A program made the position numbers and the translations under genes. Positions 22,681 through 30,318 of a stretch of 35,862 nucleotides of DNA are shown here, piece by piece. Below the pieces are notes generated by a model. That model saw only the letters and a program-made list of their open reading frames with translations, was not told the DNA's origin and searched no databases. The first letter of the stretch is position 1. Every line of letters begins with the position of its first letter. This stretch comes from Clostridia bacterium. GTDB taxonomy: Bacteria > Bacillota > Clostridia > Oscillospirales > CAG-272. The stretch spans positions 1 through 35,862 of the forward strand of contig JAFWXZ010000059.1 in assembly GCA_017522795.1 (NCBI GenBank). Reading direction: 5' to 3'.

Positions 22681-24015
22681 ATGCTTCGTTCTGAAATACA
22701 TAGTGGATGTAGAGTTGGTTTTTTCGGTATCGGAAGGTCGAACATTGCTCTGATGCAAAATTTACCTCTTGAAAAATGCTTGATAACGCTAAGGTCGGAT
22801 GAAAGAATTGACCGCTCTGCCCTGCCCCAAGACATGCGGGTAGAGAGGATTTTCGAGGGGAAGGAAGCCTATAAAAGCATAGACGAGGATATTCTGTTTT
22901 TCTCTCCATCGGTAAAGCGTGAGAGGCAGGAGCTTTGTGAAGCCAAGCGGCGAGGAGTTCGCTTTTCATCGGATGCCGAGCTGTTTTTCAAGGAAAACGC
23001 GCGACCCGTGCTCGCGGTGACGGGCTCAGACGGAAAAAGCACCACGGCAACGCTGATAAATCTGATGCTGAACGAGGCAGGACGAAGATCAAGGCTGATA
23101 GGTAATATTGGCGAGCCGATGATTTTGGGGCTTCGTAGTGATGCGGAATGCTTTGTCACCGAGCTTTCGAGCTTCATGCTAAAGTATCTCTCGCCAAGAG
23201 TGGAACGAGCCTGCATAACTAATATTACGCCCAACCACCTGAACTGGCATGAAAGCTTCGAGGAATATAAGAAAACGAAGATTTCACTGCTGGAAAATAG
23301 CGAAAAGTTTGTAGTTTCGGAAGAAAACGCCTGTATTGCAGGGGCATTTGGAATAATCAGCGACAGCAGCACCTATGGCGAGCTGAAAAATAAATATCCC
23401 GCCGAGGTCTACCTGACGAGTGAAGACGGATATATACTGAAAAACGGTGAGAGGCTAATAGCTCTTTCGGACGTGAGACGGCGAGAAAGACACAATATAA
23501 GAAATCTGATGATGGCAATCGCAATGACAGACGGATATGTCGGAACGAGCGAAATAGCGACGGTTGCAAGGAATTTTGGCGGACTGTCTCACCGATGCGA
23601 GGTAGTTCTTCAGCGCGGCGGAGTGGATTATATAGATTCATCCATAGACTCAACTCCCGCGAGGACGGCGCAGACGCTACGGTCGCTTGACCGAGAGGTT
23701 ATTATTATTCTCGGCGGGCGTGGAAAGGGACTTGATTTCTGCGAGCTTGTGCCTGCGATAAAAAGATACGCAAGAGGGGCACTGATAGTCGGAGAAAACG
23801 CCGAGGAGATAAATCGGGCGATAGATGGAGCTGTGCCCTGCCAGGTGATTTCAGACTTTGAGGATGCGGTAAGACGCGGAGTTTTACTCGCAAAGGACGT
23901 GGGTACATTGCTGCTTTCTCCCGCATCGACCAGCTTTGACCAATTTAAAAATTACGCCGAGCGAGGCGATAAATTCAAAGAAATTCTGCTGAAAACACAG
24001 CAATTTGACAATTAA
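22681..24015 (+). CDS. murD: UDP-N-acetylmuramoylalanine--D-glutamate ligase (MurD)
   Basis: Adds D-glutamate to UDP-MurNAc-L-Ala in peptidoglycan synthesis in the cytosol. The 444 residues have an N-terminal Rossmann part, the Mur-ligase P-loop VTGSDGKSTTATL near residue 120, NIGEP, HNIRNLMMA, SHRCEV and the MurD C-terminal motif LSPASTSFDQFKNYAERGDKF. The usual NxxPDHLDxH motif reads NITPNHLNWH, with both Asp replaced by Asn. It lies outside any cell-wall gene cluster and heads an operon with a cysteine desulfurase and RlmH, so it may be a relocated sole copy or a second copy. ATG 22681 was chosen over GTG 22672, with AAAGGG spaced correctly for it. Confidence 0.88.
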   Translation: MLRSEIHSGCRVGFFGIGRSNIALMQNLPLEKCLITLRSDERIDRSALPQDMRVERIFEGKEAYKSIDEDILFFSPSVKRERQELCEAKRRGVRFSSDAELFFKENARPVLAVTGSDGKSTTATLINLMLNEAGRRSRLIGNIGEPMILGLRSDAECFVTELSSFMLKYLSPRVERACITNITPNHLNWHESFEEYKKTKISLLENSEKFVVSEENACIAGAFGIISDSSTYGELKNKYPAEVYLTSEDGYILKNGERLIALSDVRRRERHNIRNLMMAIAMTDGYVGTSEIATVARNFGGLSHRCEVVLQRGGVDYIDSSIDSTPARTAQTLRSLDREVIIILGGRGKGLDFCELVPAIKRYARGALIVGENAEEINRAIDGAVPCQVISDFEDAVRRGVLLAKDVGTLLLSPASTSFDQFKNYAERGDKFKEILLKTQQFDN

Positions 24016-24052
24016 GATTTACAAATTCATACAAAGAAACGAGAAAAAAGAC

Positions 24053-25216
24053 GTGAAACAGATCTATCTTGACAACAGCGCCACAACCAAAATATGCGAG
24101 GAGGCTCTCGAAAAATATGTCAGTGTATCGAGAGAGTGCTTTGGCAATCCGTCGTCGCTGCACGCACTTGGCTTTGAGGCTGAAAGGATAATAAACGGGG
24201 CGAGGGGCGAGGTATGCGCATCACTGGCTGCAAAGGGCGCGACGGTTATCTTTACCGCATCGGGCACAGAAGCAAACAACCTCGCTATCATCGGTCGCGC
24301 GCTGTCGAAGGAGAGATACAAGCGAGGTGCGAAAATAATCACAACCATGGGCGAGCATGCATCGGTTGACAGCCCTCTTAATATGCTTGAGGCTATGGGA
24401 TATAAGATAGCGAGAATTTCCACCGTGGGCGGAGAGCTTGATATGGAGCAACTGAAGTCCGAGCTGACGAAGGAGGTAATTCTCGTCAGTATGATGATGG
24501 TGAACAACGAGACGGGCGCGCTGTACGACACCGCAGAGGTGGCAAGGCTGATGAAGGCGCGCTCACCCGAGGCTCTGCTGCATATCGACGCAACACAGAG
24601 CTATATGAAAGTCCCATTTACCAAGGCAAAGTGCGGAGCGGATATGATTACGATTTCCTCCCACAAGATCGAGGGCCCCAAGGGTGTTGGCGCGCTTGTG
24701 GTTGACGGAGCTGTAATGAAATCCAAGGGGCTTTCTGCTCTGACGCTTGGCGGCGGTCAGGAGGGCGGAATGCGCTCGGGAACGGAGAACGTACCCGGAA
24801 TTGCGGCTTTTGGCGAGGCGGTGCGAATCGGTAGTCTTGCGGTAAGGGAAAGATATGCATATCTTTCGGAGCTAAGGAGCTATCTTGTGGCCGAGGTGGA
24901 GGACAAGCTGACCGAGATCACGGTTATAAAGCCGAAGGCTAACGCGCCGCATATAGTAAATCTCATGCTGCCTAAGATAAAGAGCGAAACTATGCTGCAC
25001 TATCTGTCGAGCCTTGGAATTTACGTTTCCAGCGGCTCTGCCTGCTCGTCCAACGGTGGACATCTTTCCTCTGCCCTGACGGCATTCGGAAGAAGCGAGA
25101 GCGAGGCGGACACCTCTATACGCGTAAGCCTTTCACACAGAAACACCAAAGAGGATATTGACGGACTCATCGAGGGACTGAAATCCGGTCTTGCGAAGCT
25201 GTCGAGGATAAGATAA
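24053..25216 (+). CDS. Cysteine desulfurase, NifS/IscS family
   Basis: A PLP enzyme that takes sulfur from L-cysteine as an enzyme persulfide for Fe-S clusters, thiolated tRNA or thiamine. The 387 residues start IYLDNSATTKICEEAL; GTEANNLAI, HIDATQSYMKVPF, the PLP lysine in ISSHKIEGPKG, and the persulfide loop SSGSACSSNGGH follow in order. The start at GTG 24053 gives the normal family N-terminus; the frame is open back to TTG 24005 but adds 16 unfamiliar residues. The ribosome site is weak. It follows murD by 37 bases and overlaps rlmH by one base. It may supply ThiI encoded at 1483; that pairing is inferred. No iscU scaffold gene is adjacent. Confidence 0.92.
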   Translation: MKQIYLDNSATTKICEEALEKYVSVSRECFGNPSSLHALGFEAERIINGARGEVCASLAAKGATVIFTASGTEANNLAIIGRALSKERYKRGAKIITTMGEHASVDSPLNMLEAMGYKIARISTVGGELDMEQLKSELTKEVILVSMMMVNNETGALYDTAEVARLMKARSPEALLHIDATQSYMKVPFTKAKCGADMITISSHKIEGPKGVGALVVDGAVMKSKGLSALTLGGGQEGGMRSGTENVPGIAAFGEAVRIGSLAVRERYAYLSELRSYLVAEVEDKLTEITVIKPKANAPHIVNLMLPKIKSETMLHYLSSLGIYVSSGSACSSNGGHLSSALTAFGRSESEADTSIRVSLSHRNTKEDIDGLIEGLKSGLAKLSRIR

Positions 25217-25695
25217 TGGCAAATATTACTTTGATAACCGTTGGCACGCTCAAGGAAAGCTACCTAAAGGATGCTGTCGGCGAGTATAAAAAAAGACTCT
25301 CACAGTACGCGAGAGTGGACGAGGTTAATATAAAGGAAGAAAAGATCTCAAACGAGGATGACACATCGGAGATCAAGCGCGCGCTGGAGAGCGAGGCGGA
25401 CAAGATAATTGCCGCGATTCCAAAGGGCGCGAGCAAAATCGCCCTCTGCGTTGAGGGAAAACAATACGATTCGGTGGCTCTGGCGGGACTTATCGGGCGA
25501 ATGTGCGATGAGAGCGGCAAGATCGCGCTGATAATCGGCTCGTCACACGGTCTGTCTGACAGAGTTAAGCGTGAGTGCGACGTCAGGCTGTCGGTTTCGG
25601 CGCTGACGTTTCCCCACCAGCTGATGAGAGTAGTGCTGTACGAGGCGCTGTATCGCTCGTTTACAATTCTGGCAGGAAAAAAGTATCATAAATAA
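25216..25695 (+). CDS. rlmH: 23S rRNA pseudouridine-1915 N3-methyltransferase
   Basis: A 159-residue SPOUT methyltransferase acting on pseudouridine 1915 in helix 69 of 23S rRNA of assembled ribosomes. The knotted SAM site is visible as CVEGKQYDS, ALIIGSSHGLSD (most members have IGG there) and the C-terminal signature LTFPHQLMRVVLYEALYRSFTI with YHK at the end. Length and termini are normal. Its ATG shares one base with the stop of the cysteine desulfurase gene (TAATG), so translation is coupled. Confidence 0.95.
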   Translation: MANITLITVGTLKESYLKDAVGEYKKRLSQYARVDEVNIKEEKISNEDDTSEIKRALESEADKIIAAIPKGASKIALCVEGKQYDSVALAGLIGRMCDESGKIALIIGSSHGLSDRVKRECDVRLSVSALTFPHQLMRVVLYEALYRSFTILAGKKYHK

Positions 25696-25702
25696 TAAAT
25701 AG

Positions 25703-25735
25703 AAAACGCAGTCTTTAATTGGACTGCGTTTCTTC
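25703..25735. terminator. Bidirectional terminator overlapping the 3' end of the CYTH gene
   Basis: AAACGCAGTC (25704-25713) pairs with GACTGCGTTT (25722-25731), loop of 8. It lies between convergent rlmH and the CYTH gene, and half of it is inside the last codons of the latter. Confidence 0.85.
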
Positions 25736-26242
25736 TTTAGGAAAAGATTTGGACATCGAGGCATTTGAATAGGCTTTGTTACCGGTTACCTCGCGGATAA
25801 TTTCGAGGAACTTAGGCATTTTCACCTCTGTTTCGCGGCTTGGAAGCTCGGTTTCCATTATGGCGGTGCACTTCCAGTCCGGATATACGTCGATCTCGAA
25901 GGTCTGACCGAGGTAAATGAAGGTGTGGCGAGTTTTTTCAATAGGACGCGTTTCTGCGAGAATGGTTTGCGCGAGGGTGCTAAACTCCTCCTCGCCAAGC
26001 TCCCTCTCGATCTCGGTGGAGGACATATTATCAAGGCGAATCTTTTTGGTTTCTATAAATATCGTTTTGTCGGGGTAGCTGCGGCGGCGAATGCGGCGGG
26101 TTTCCCCCTGCTGTGCAGGCAGATATATCTGTAAAATATCGCTTGCAGTATAGCTATTCTGTGATGTGAGGGTAGCAAGGTCGGGCATTTTTATAATATA
26201 CTTGCGCTCGATCTCGATGCCGATGCTTGTTTTGTCGCTCAT
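25715..26242 (-). CDS. CYTH-domain (triphosphate tunnel) protein
   Basis: A 175-residue CYTH protein with the EIERKY signature at about 10-15, RRIRRRSY and FIETKK strands bearing basic tunnel residues, then EIERELGEEEF, EIDVYP and METELPSRE, the alternating acidic strands. Such proteins are usually inorganic triphosphatases or adenylate/thiamine-triphosphate-type enzymes that bind triphosphate with Mg. The exact substrate cannot be read from sequence. The start at 26242 has GAGGAGG eight bases upstream; the longer frame does not. Single gene, reading away from the acidic protein gene. Confidence 0.82.
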   Translation of the reverse strand: MSDKTSIGIEIERKYIIKMPDLATLTSQNSYTASDILQIYLPAQQGETRRIRRRSYPDKTIFIETKKIRLDNMSSTEIERELGEEEFSTLAQTILAETRPIEKTRHTFIYLGQTFEIDVYPDWKCTAIMETELPSRETEVKMPKFLEIIREVTGNKAYSNASMSKSFPKEETQSN

Positions 26243-26317
26243 TTTTTCGCCTCCTCTTTTTTTATTAAATTGTAGCATAACCGCGCGGGGATTTCAAGCG
26301 GATTTTGCTTTTTTATA

Positions 26318-26346
26318 TTGACTTGACTATTCTTTTGTGATAAAAT
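26318..26346 (+). promoter_or_regulatory. Promoter of the acidic tail-anchored protein gene
   Basis: TTGACT (26318-26323), 17-base spacer, TAAAAT (26341-26346); leader of about 25 bases. Confidence 0.72.
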
Positions 26347-26376
26347 AGGTGCATAAAGAATTATGCGGAGGACGAA

Positions 26377-26877
26377 ATGGATAACGAGCGCATAGAAAAT
26401 GAAAATATTAATGATGATATAGAGACAACCGAGCCCGTGGCAGAGCCCGCAGAGGAAGCCGAACAGCCTTTAGAATGGTCTGCCATAAAGAGACCAAAGC
26501 GCGAGGTGGCTGAAACGGCAGAACGTGATGCCGAGGAAAGCGCCGAGGGGGATGAGAGCTGCGACTATGAGAGCGACGAGCCTGAAATCGTGAAAATGCC
26601 CGAGCCTGAGGTTAAGGTTGCAGAGGTTGAGGACATCGGACCTATTGAGGAGTTCAGCACCGACACCGCGACTATGGCAAAGATGGCGAAGAAGGCGGGC
26701 AAGGAAGCGCACCGCGAGGCAAAGCTGAACACACCCGACCACGAGGACGACGGCAGCGTTTTGAAAATCAAAAGCTTCCGACAGATATGGGACAAGATCT
26801 GTCTTGTGCTGCTTGTGCTGTCGATAGCACTTCCCGTGGGGTTGCTGGTGTATATTATAATGCATTTCTTCTTATAA
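26377..26877 (+). CDS. Acidic protein with C-terminal membrane anchor
   Basis: Not recognised. The 166 residues comprise a strongly acidic, Glu/Ala-rich and probably disordered first two thirds (runs such as EPVAEPAEEAEQPLEW and DAEESAEGDES), a short basic stretch (AKKAGKEAHREAKLN) and one hydrophobic span near 140-164 ending at the C-terminus. Without a signal peptide this points to a tail-anchored protein with the acidic part in the cytosol. A clear promoter, GGAGG ribosome site and terminator support that it is a real, single gene. Role unknown; a membrane tether or charge-based partner binding is conceivable. Confidence 0.72.
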   Translation: MDNERIENENINDDIETTEPVAEPAEEAEQPLEWSAIKRPKREVAETAERDAEESAEGDESCDYESDEPEIVKMPEPEVKVAEVEDIGPIEEFSTDTATMAKMAKKAGKEAHREAKLNTPDHEDDGSVLKIKSFRQIWDKICLVLLVLSIALPVGLLVYIIMHFFL

Positions 26878-26883
26878 ATTAAG

Positions 26884-26914
26884 AAAGACGGAGAGAGTAT
26901 CTCCGTCTTTTTTC
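26884..26914. terminator. Bidirectional terminator after the acidic protein gene
   Basis: AAAGACGGAG (26884-26893) pairs with CTCCGTCTTT (26901-26910), loop of 7, with a T-run following. It also lies at the end of the convergent P-loop gene (26916). Confidence 0.87.
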
Positions 26915-26915
26915 G

Positions 26916-27455
26916 TTATAGGTCAAATTTATCCTTGATCATCTGCGCGACAAGATCGGGGGCGAGGCCCGTGTTGTCGATACGGAGGTAGTTTTCAAAG
27001 GGAATCTCGCCGGGCTCACTTACGAGGCGGTGATTGGTGTCCTCTCTGATAAGACGGCTATCTGACAGCTCGACATCGCGCTTTGATGCCTTGTTGGCGA
27101 GGCGATTTTCAGTTTTGTTTCTCTCAAGGCGCACCGCCCGGTCAGCTATAAGCTCGACACAGTAGACCTCATCGAATTTTGAAGCCACGTTCAGCACGTA
27201 CTCGCGATCCGAGGGCATATCAAACGCCCACATATAAGTAAAGATCATACCCGAGTTGTCGCTTTGCAGGAACTCCTCAAAAACGACCTCGCGCAGACGG
27301 CTGATAACCTTGCCGTTGAAGGAGTTGAATATCTCGATAACCGGCTCGATCATCATATGATTATGGAAAAGGCGCAGGTCTGTGATCTTCATCAGCTCCT
27401 GACCTACGGTCATTTTGCCAACGGCACCGCTGCCGATTATAAGGATGAGTTTCAT
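26916..27455 (-). CDS. P-loop nucleotide-binding protein, kinase-like
   Basis: A 179-residue cytosolic P-loop protein. Walker A is IIGSGAVGKMT (7-16). The layout resembles small AAA-type or shikimate-kinase-like phosphotransferases: a HNHMMIEP segment after the first helix, the hydrophobic strand SGMIFTYMWAF, a YCVELIADRAVRLERNKTENR lid region with Arg residues, and a C-terminal helix. Similar Bacillota proteins are annotated simply as AAA family ATPase. The substrate is unknown. A GGGAG site precedes the ATG. Stand-alone gene. Confidence 0.72.
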   Translation of the reverse strand: MKLILIIGSGAVGKMTVGQELMKITDLRLFHNHMMIEPVIEIFNSFNGKVISRLREVVFEEFLQSDNSGMIFTYMWAFDMPSDREYVLNVASKFDEVYCVELIADRAVRLERNKTENRLANKASKRDVELSDSRLIREDTNHRLVSEPGEIPFENYLRIDNTGLAPDLVAQMIKDKFDL

Positions 27456-27562
27456 ATTCAGATCTCCCTCAATAATTTATAATCATTGTTTTTTCTATAA
27501 AAACCTCTACTTATTTCCAGTTTATTGGACTTACCAACATTTTATCAGTGTCATAAGACATC

Positions 27563-28045
27563 TCAAGTATTTTTTTGTTTCCTGCCGGACATCATAAATT
27601 CGGTATCTACCTTACCACCATTGTCGAGCCACCTATTTAATTCTTCTCTAACTCTCTTTATACCAAGAATATCGTTTTCTGCAAGATCATAATAATCCGA
27701 GAGGCATGCACATTGATTTCCAAAACTGCAAAACTCTAGTTTATGAGAAAACTTATTTAAAGCCGACATTACTTCATGTTCAGTTAAACTACCATTTTTA
27801 TATCCATCTCTCAAATACAATCGCAGTCTATCATACACCGATTCCTCATCAAAAGGAGCTTCAAGGCAATAAAGATTCAAGCGATACTCAATCTCTTTTA
27901 TATCTCCACGACAATCAAGCAATTCAAGCACAATATTAGATATTGGATTCTCGCTTTCAAGATAGGAATCAAGCCACTCGTCATAATTATCCCAGAAACC
28001 ACATAACAACATTATTCTTTCATAATAAGCATCTTCTCTGGTCAT
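27563..28045 (-). CDS. Hypothetical AT-rich orphan protein, 160 residues
   Basis: Function and family not recognised. From ATG 28045 the protein is soluble and acidic, rich in Leu, Asp, Glu and Tyr, with likely all-helical content (LLCGFWDNYDEWLDSYLE, ALNKFSHKLEFCSFG) and a basic tail SGRKQKNT. Codon choice and base composition are clearly more AT-rich than its neighbours, which suggests recent transfer; size and composition recall stand-alone immunity proteins, but no toxin gene is near. AGGAG lies 12 bases before the ATG and a promoter at 28079-28107. The open frame beyond the ATG to 28210 runs through repeat DNA and is not coding. Confidence 0.65.
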   Translation of the reverse strand: MTREDAYYERIMLLCGFWDNYDEWLDSYLESENPISNIVLELLDCRGDIKEIEYRLNLYCLEAPFDEESVYDRLRLYLRDGYKNGSLTEHEVMSALNKFSHKLEFCSFGNQCACLSDYYDLAENDILGIKRVREELNRWLDNGGKVDTEFMMSGRKQKNT

Positions 28046-28078
28046 GTTTTGCAGTATCTCCTTTCTAATATTTACTTT

Positions 28079-28107
28079 ATTGTACCACACTCCACAGAAA
28101 AAAGCAA
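28079..28107 (-). promoter_or_regulatory. Promoter of the AT-rich orphan gene
   Basis: Minus strand: TTGCTT (28102-28107), 17-base spacer, TACAAT (28079-28084). Confidence 0.65.
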
Positions 28108-28144
28108 GAAGGATTTGATTTTGTTCAAACCTATATGTGTTTTT

Positions 28145-28199
28145 CACCTCATCCACCGCAAGCGGTCCCCTTCCACAACACGCTTCGCTAGGGAAGGCT
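28145..28199. repeat. CACCTCATCC-type intergenic palindromic repeat
   Basis: CACCTCATCC, then the hairpin ACCGC-AA-GCGGT (28155-28166), then CCTTCC (28169-28174) pairing with GGAAGG (28192-28197). I recall similar CCTCATCC...CCTTCC...GGAAGG elements as dispersed intergenic repeats in gut Clostridia; copy number here cannot be tested. Confidence 0.6.
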
Positions 28200-28203
28200 A
28201 AAA

Positions 28204-28231
28204 AAAACACCGCCTCTTACGAAGCGGTGTT
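28204..28231 (-). terminator. Second terminator-like hairpin downstream of tsf
   Basis: AAACACCGC (28204-28212) pairs with GCGGTGTTT (28223-28231), loop of 10; a T-run of seven follows on the minus strand. It lies beyond the main tsf terminator. Confidence 0.75.
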
Positions 28232-28239
28232 TAGGTTTT

Positions 28240-28370
28240 TGTCGGAGCATTCAGAGCAAAAATCGTTGTTCTGACGCCGAAGCCGCAACCGACGGCTTCA
28301 GTTTGAGCAGAAATCGTCGCTTTTGTTGCGAAGGCGTATATAAATACGTCGAGCAATAAATCGACGATAA
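28240..28370. repeat. Composite repeat with a palindrome shared with the RNase P RNA insert
   Basis: Two imperfect copies of a GAGCARAAATCGTYG unit (near 28253 and 28305) flank a hairpin GAAGCCG / CGGCTTC. The second leads into TGTTGCGAAGGCGTATATAAATACGTCGAGC near 28333-28356, closed by outer arms TCGTCG / CGACGA and TTGTTGC / GCAATAA. The core matches the palindrome inside rnpB at 22231-22258 in nearly every position. No ORF is evident. Confidence 0.6.
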
Positions 28371-28371
28371 T

Positions 28372-28403
28372 AAGAAAAGGTGCAGTTTCCTGCACCTTTT
28401 CTT
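28372..28403 (-). terminator. Terminator of the rpsB-tsf operon
   Basis: Perfect 13-bp arms (28372-28384 and 28391-28403) with a 6-base loop lie 30 bases after the tsf stop codon; the arms start and end in A and T-rich sequence. Confidence 0.83.
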
Positions 28404-28432
28404 ATGGTTATGCCAAAATCAAGACGTCGGAA

Positions 28433-29347
28433 TTAGCCCTGAACCATCTTTGCGATCTCAGCTGCAAAATCCTCTTCTCTCTTCTCGAGGCCGGCACCCT
28501 TGTCAAAACGAACATAGCCGGTAACCTTGATAGAGCCGCCAAGCTCCTTTGCAACGGATGCAACGTACTTGGAAACGGACATAGAGTCATCCTTAACGTA
28601 AGCCTGCTCAAGAAGGCAGTTGTTCTCATAGAACTTACCAAGTCTGCCCTTAACGATGTTCTGAAGAACCTGCTCGGGCTTGTTAGCCATCTTAGGATCT
28701 TCCTTCATCTGATTGATGAGGATGTTCTGCTCCTCCTCGATAACGGATGCGGGAACGGACTCCTTATCAAGATACTTAACGTCCATAGCTGCGGTCTGAA
28801 GTGCAACGTTCTTTGCGCACTCAGCGAAAGCTTCCTTATCAGCAAGGTCGGTGTCGAAGGAAACGATAACGCCAGTAGCGCCAAGGCCGTGGATGTAAGT
28901 GGAAACGGTGCCCTCAACGATCTGGAAACGACGGATAGAGATCTTCTCGCCGATCTTGTAGATCTGCTCTGCGAGAGCCTCGGAAACTACGCCGCCACCA
29001 ACATAAGCGGAAGCAAGAAGCTCCTCAACGTTCTGGGGCTTGTTAGCGATGATGGTCTTAAGAATTTCCTTAACGAACTCCTGGAAGGTTGCGTTCTTTG
29101 CAACGAAGTCGGTCTCGGAGTTAACTTCAACGATAGCGGTGGTGTTGCCGATAGTGAGGATGTCAACGATACCCTCTGCTGCGATACGGTCAGCCTTCTT
29201 TGCGGTAGCAGCCATACCCTTCTCACGAAGGTACTTAACTGCAGCCTCGAAATCGCCGTCAGACTCAACAAGAGCCTTCTTGCAGTCCATCATACCACAG
29301 CCTGTCTGCTTTCTGAGTTCAGCAACGTCTTTAGCGGTAAATGCCAT
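28433..29347 (-). CDS. tsf: Translation elongation factor EF-Ts
   Basis: Guanine nucleotide exchange factor that regenerates EF-Tu-GTP. The 304 residues begin with the UBA-like domain AELRKQTGCGMMDCKKALVES and include the EF-Tu contact motif ETDFVAKN near residue 80. The rest follows the two-repeat core with its coiled-coil insertion; QNILINQMKEDPKMANKPEQ and GKFYENNCLLEQ are typical. Start codon after an AAGGAGAAAAG site. It follows rpsB by 36 bases and shares its transcript, the order seen in most bacteria. Confidence 0.97.
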   Translation of the reverse strand: MAFTAKDVAELRKQTGCGMMDCKKALVESDGDFEAAVKYLREKGMAATAKKADRIAAEGIVDILTIGNTTAIVEVNSETDFVAKNATFQEFVKEILKTIIANKPQNVEELLASAYVGGGVVSEALAEQIYKIGEKISIRRFQIVEGTVSTYIHGLGATGVIVSFDTDLADKEAFAECAKNVALQTAAMDVKYLDKESVPASVIEEEQNILINQMKEDPKMANKPEQVLQNIVKGRLGKFYENNCLLEQAYVKDDSMSVSKYVASVAKELGGSIKVTGYVRFDKGAGLEKREEDFAAEIAKMVQG

Positions 29348-29383
29348 TTTTCTTTTCTCCTTAAAATAAATTCTGAATGAAAA

Positions 29384-30115
29384 TTACTCAGCAGCCTCTA
29401 CTGCCTCAGCCTCTGCAGCGGGCTCCTCCTGAACGCCGCCGTGAGCCTCGATAACTGCGTTTGCAAGTGCGCCAGCGATAAGCTTGATAGCGCGGATAGC
29501 GTCGTCGTTACCGGGGATGATGCAATCTGCATCGTCGGGATCACAGTTGGTATCTACGATAGCAACTACCGGAATGCCAAGCTTCTTAGCCTCGAGAACT
29601 GCATTGCGCTCCTTGCGAGTATCTACGATGAATACGCAGGAAGGAAGAGTCTCCATATCCTTGATACCGCCGTAGGACTTCTCAAGATCCTCGATCTCCT
29701 TAAGCTTCTTAGCAACTTCCTTCTTAGGAAGAAGGTCGAAGGTACCGTCTGCCTGCATCTTCTCAAGATCCTTAAGTCTCTTGATAGAACGGCGAATGGT
29801 CTTGAAGTTGGTAAGCATACCGCCGGGCCAACGAACGTTTACGTAGTACTGACCACATCTCTGAGCCTCTTCCTTGATGGTCTCAGCAGCCTGCTTCTTG
29901 GTACCAACGAAAAGAACGGTGCCGCCAGCCTGTGCGATCTCGGAAACGTAGTTGTAAGCCTCCTCGAACTTCTTAACGGTCTTCTGAAGGTCAACGATGT
30001 GAATACCGTTTCTCTGGGTGAAGATGTACTCTGCCATCTTGGGGTTCCACTTCTTGGTAGGGTGACCGAAGTGAACGCCTGCTTCAAGCAACTGCTTGAT
30101 TGTGATTTCGAACAT
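29384..30115 (-). CDS. rpsB: Ribosomal protein S2
   Basis: Small-subunit protein S2 (uS2), 243 residues from ATG 30115. [33 protein letters not shown], the coiled-coil segment rich in Lys, Glu and Leu, and [25 protein letters not shown] are diagnostic. The start was set by the AAGGAGG site in the leader; the frame upstream adds ten unrelated residues. A Glu/Ala-rich C-terminal tail is present, as is common. It is preceded by a foldable leader of about 120 bases that may mediate control of the rpsB-tsf operon. Confidence 0.97.
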   Translation of the reverse strand: MFEITIKQLLEAGVHFGHPTKKWNPKMAEYIFTQRNGIHIVDLQKTVKKFEEAYNYVSEIAQAGGTVLFVGTKKQAAETIKEEAQRCGQYYVNVRWPGGMLTNFKTIRRSIKRLKDLEKMQADGTFDLLPKKEVAKKLKEIEDLEKSYGGIKDMETLPSCVFIVDTRKERNAVLEAKKLGIPVVAIVDTNCDPDDADCIIPGNDDAIRAIKLIAGALANAVIEAHGGVQEEPAAEAEAVEAAE

Positions 30116-30142
30116 TTTATGTTCCTCCTTGGTTTTTTCCGC

Positions 30143-30236
30143 CACAGCGACATAATACTGCGACTCGTGAGAAGAGCACCGGCAGTAAACCTACTCGCTG
30201 TGTGAGATATATTATTGTCTGCCCTTTCGGACAGCT
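30143..30236 (-). promoter_or_regulatory. Structured leader of rpsB, possible autoregulatory RNA
   Basis: Between promoter and rpsB the minus-strand RNA can close CACAGCGA with TCGCTGTG (30143-30150 with 30195-30202). Inside that it can pair ACTGC with GCAGT (30157-30161 with 30182-30186). Near the 5' end CTGTCC-GAAA-GGGCAG forms a GNRA-type hairpin. The ribosome site comes shortly after the main stem. Such nested stems before S2 genes control translation in other bacteria; whether that is so here is untested. Confidence 0.5.
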
Positions 30237-30241
30237 GTTAT

Positions 30242-30270
30242 ATAATAGCATATAATTTATTAAATATCAA
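30242..30270 (-). promoter_or_regulatory. Promoter of rpsB-tsf
   Basis: Minus strand: TTGATA (30265-30270), 17-base spacer, TATTAT (30242-30247). Start near 30235, giving a leader of about 120 bases. Confidence 0.7.
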
Positions 30271-30318
30271 GGGGTTTAAGAAAAAATGTAAAAGTTTACA
30301 ATTTGTTAACAATTGGAC

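Noticed and set aside
28046-28210. N-terminal extension of the AT-rich orphan gene
   Set aside because: Covers the promoter and a dispersed repeat; the ATG at 28045 fits better.
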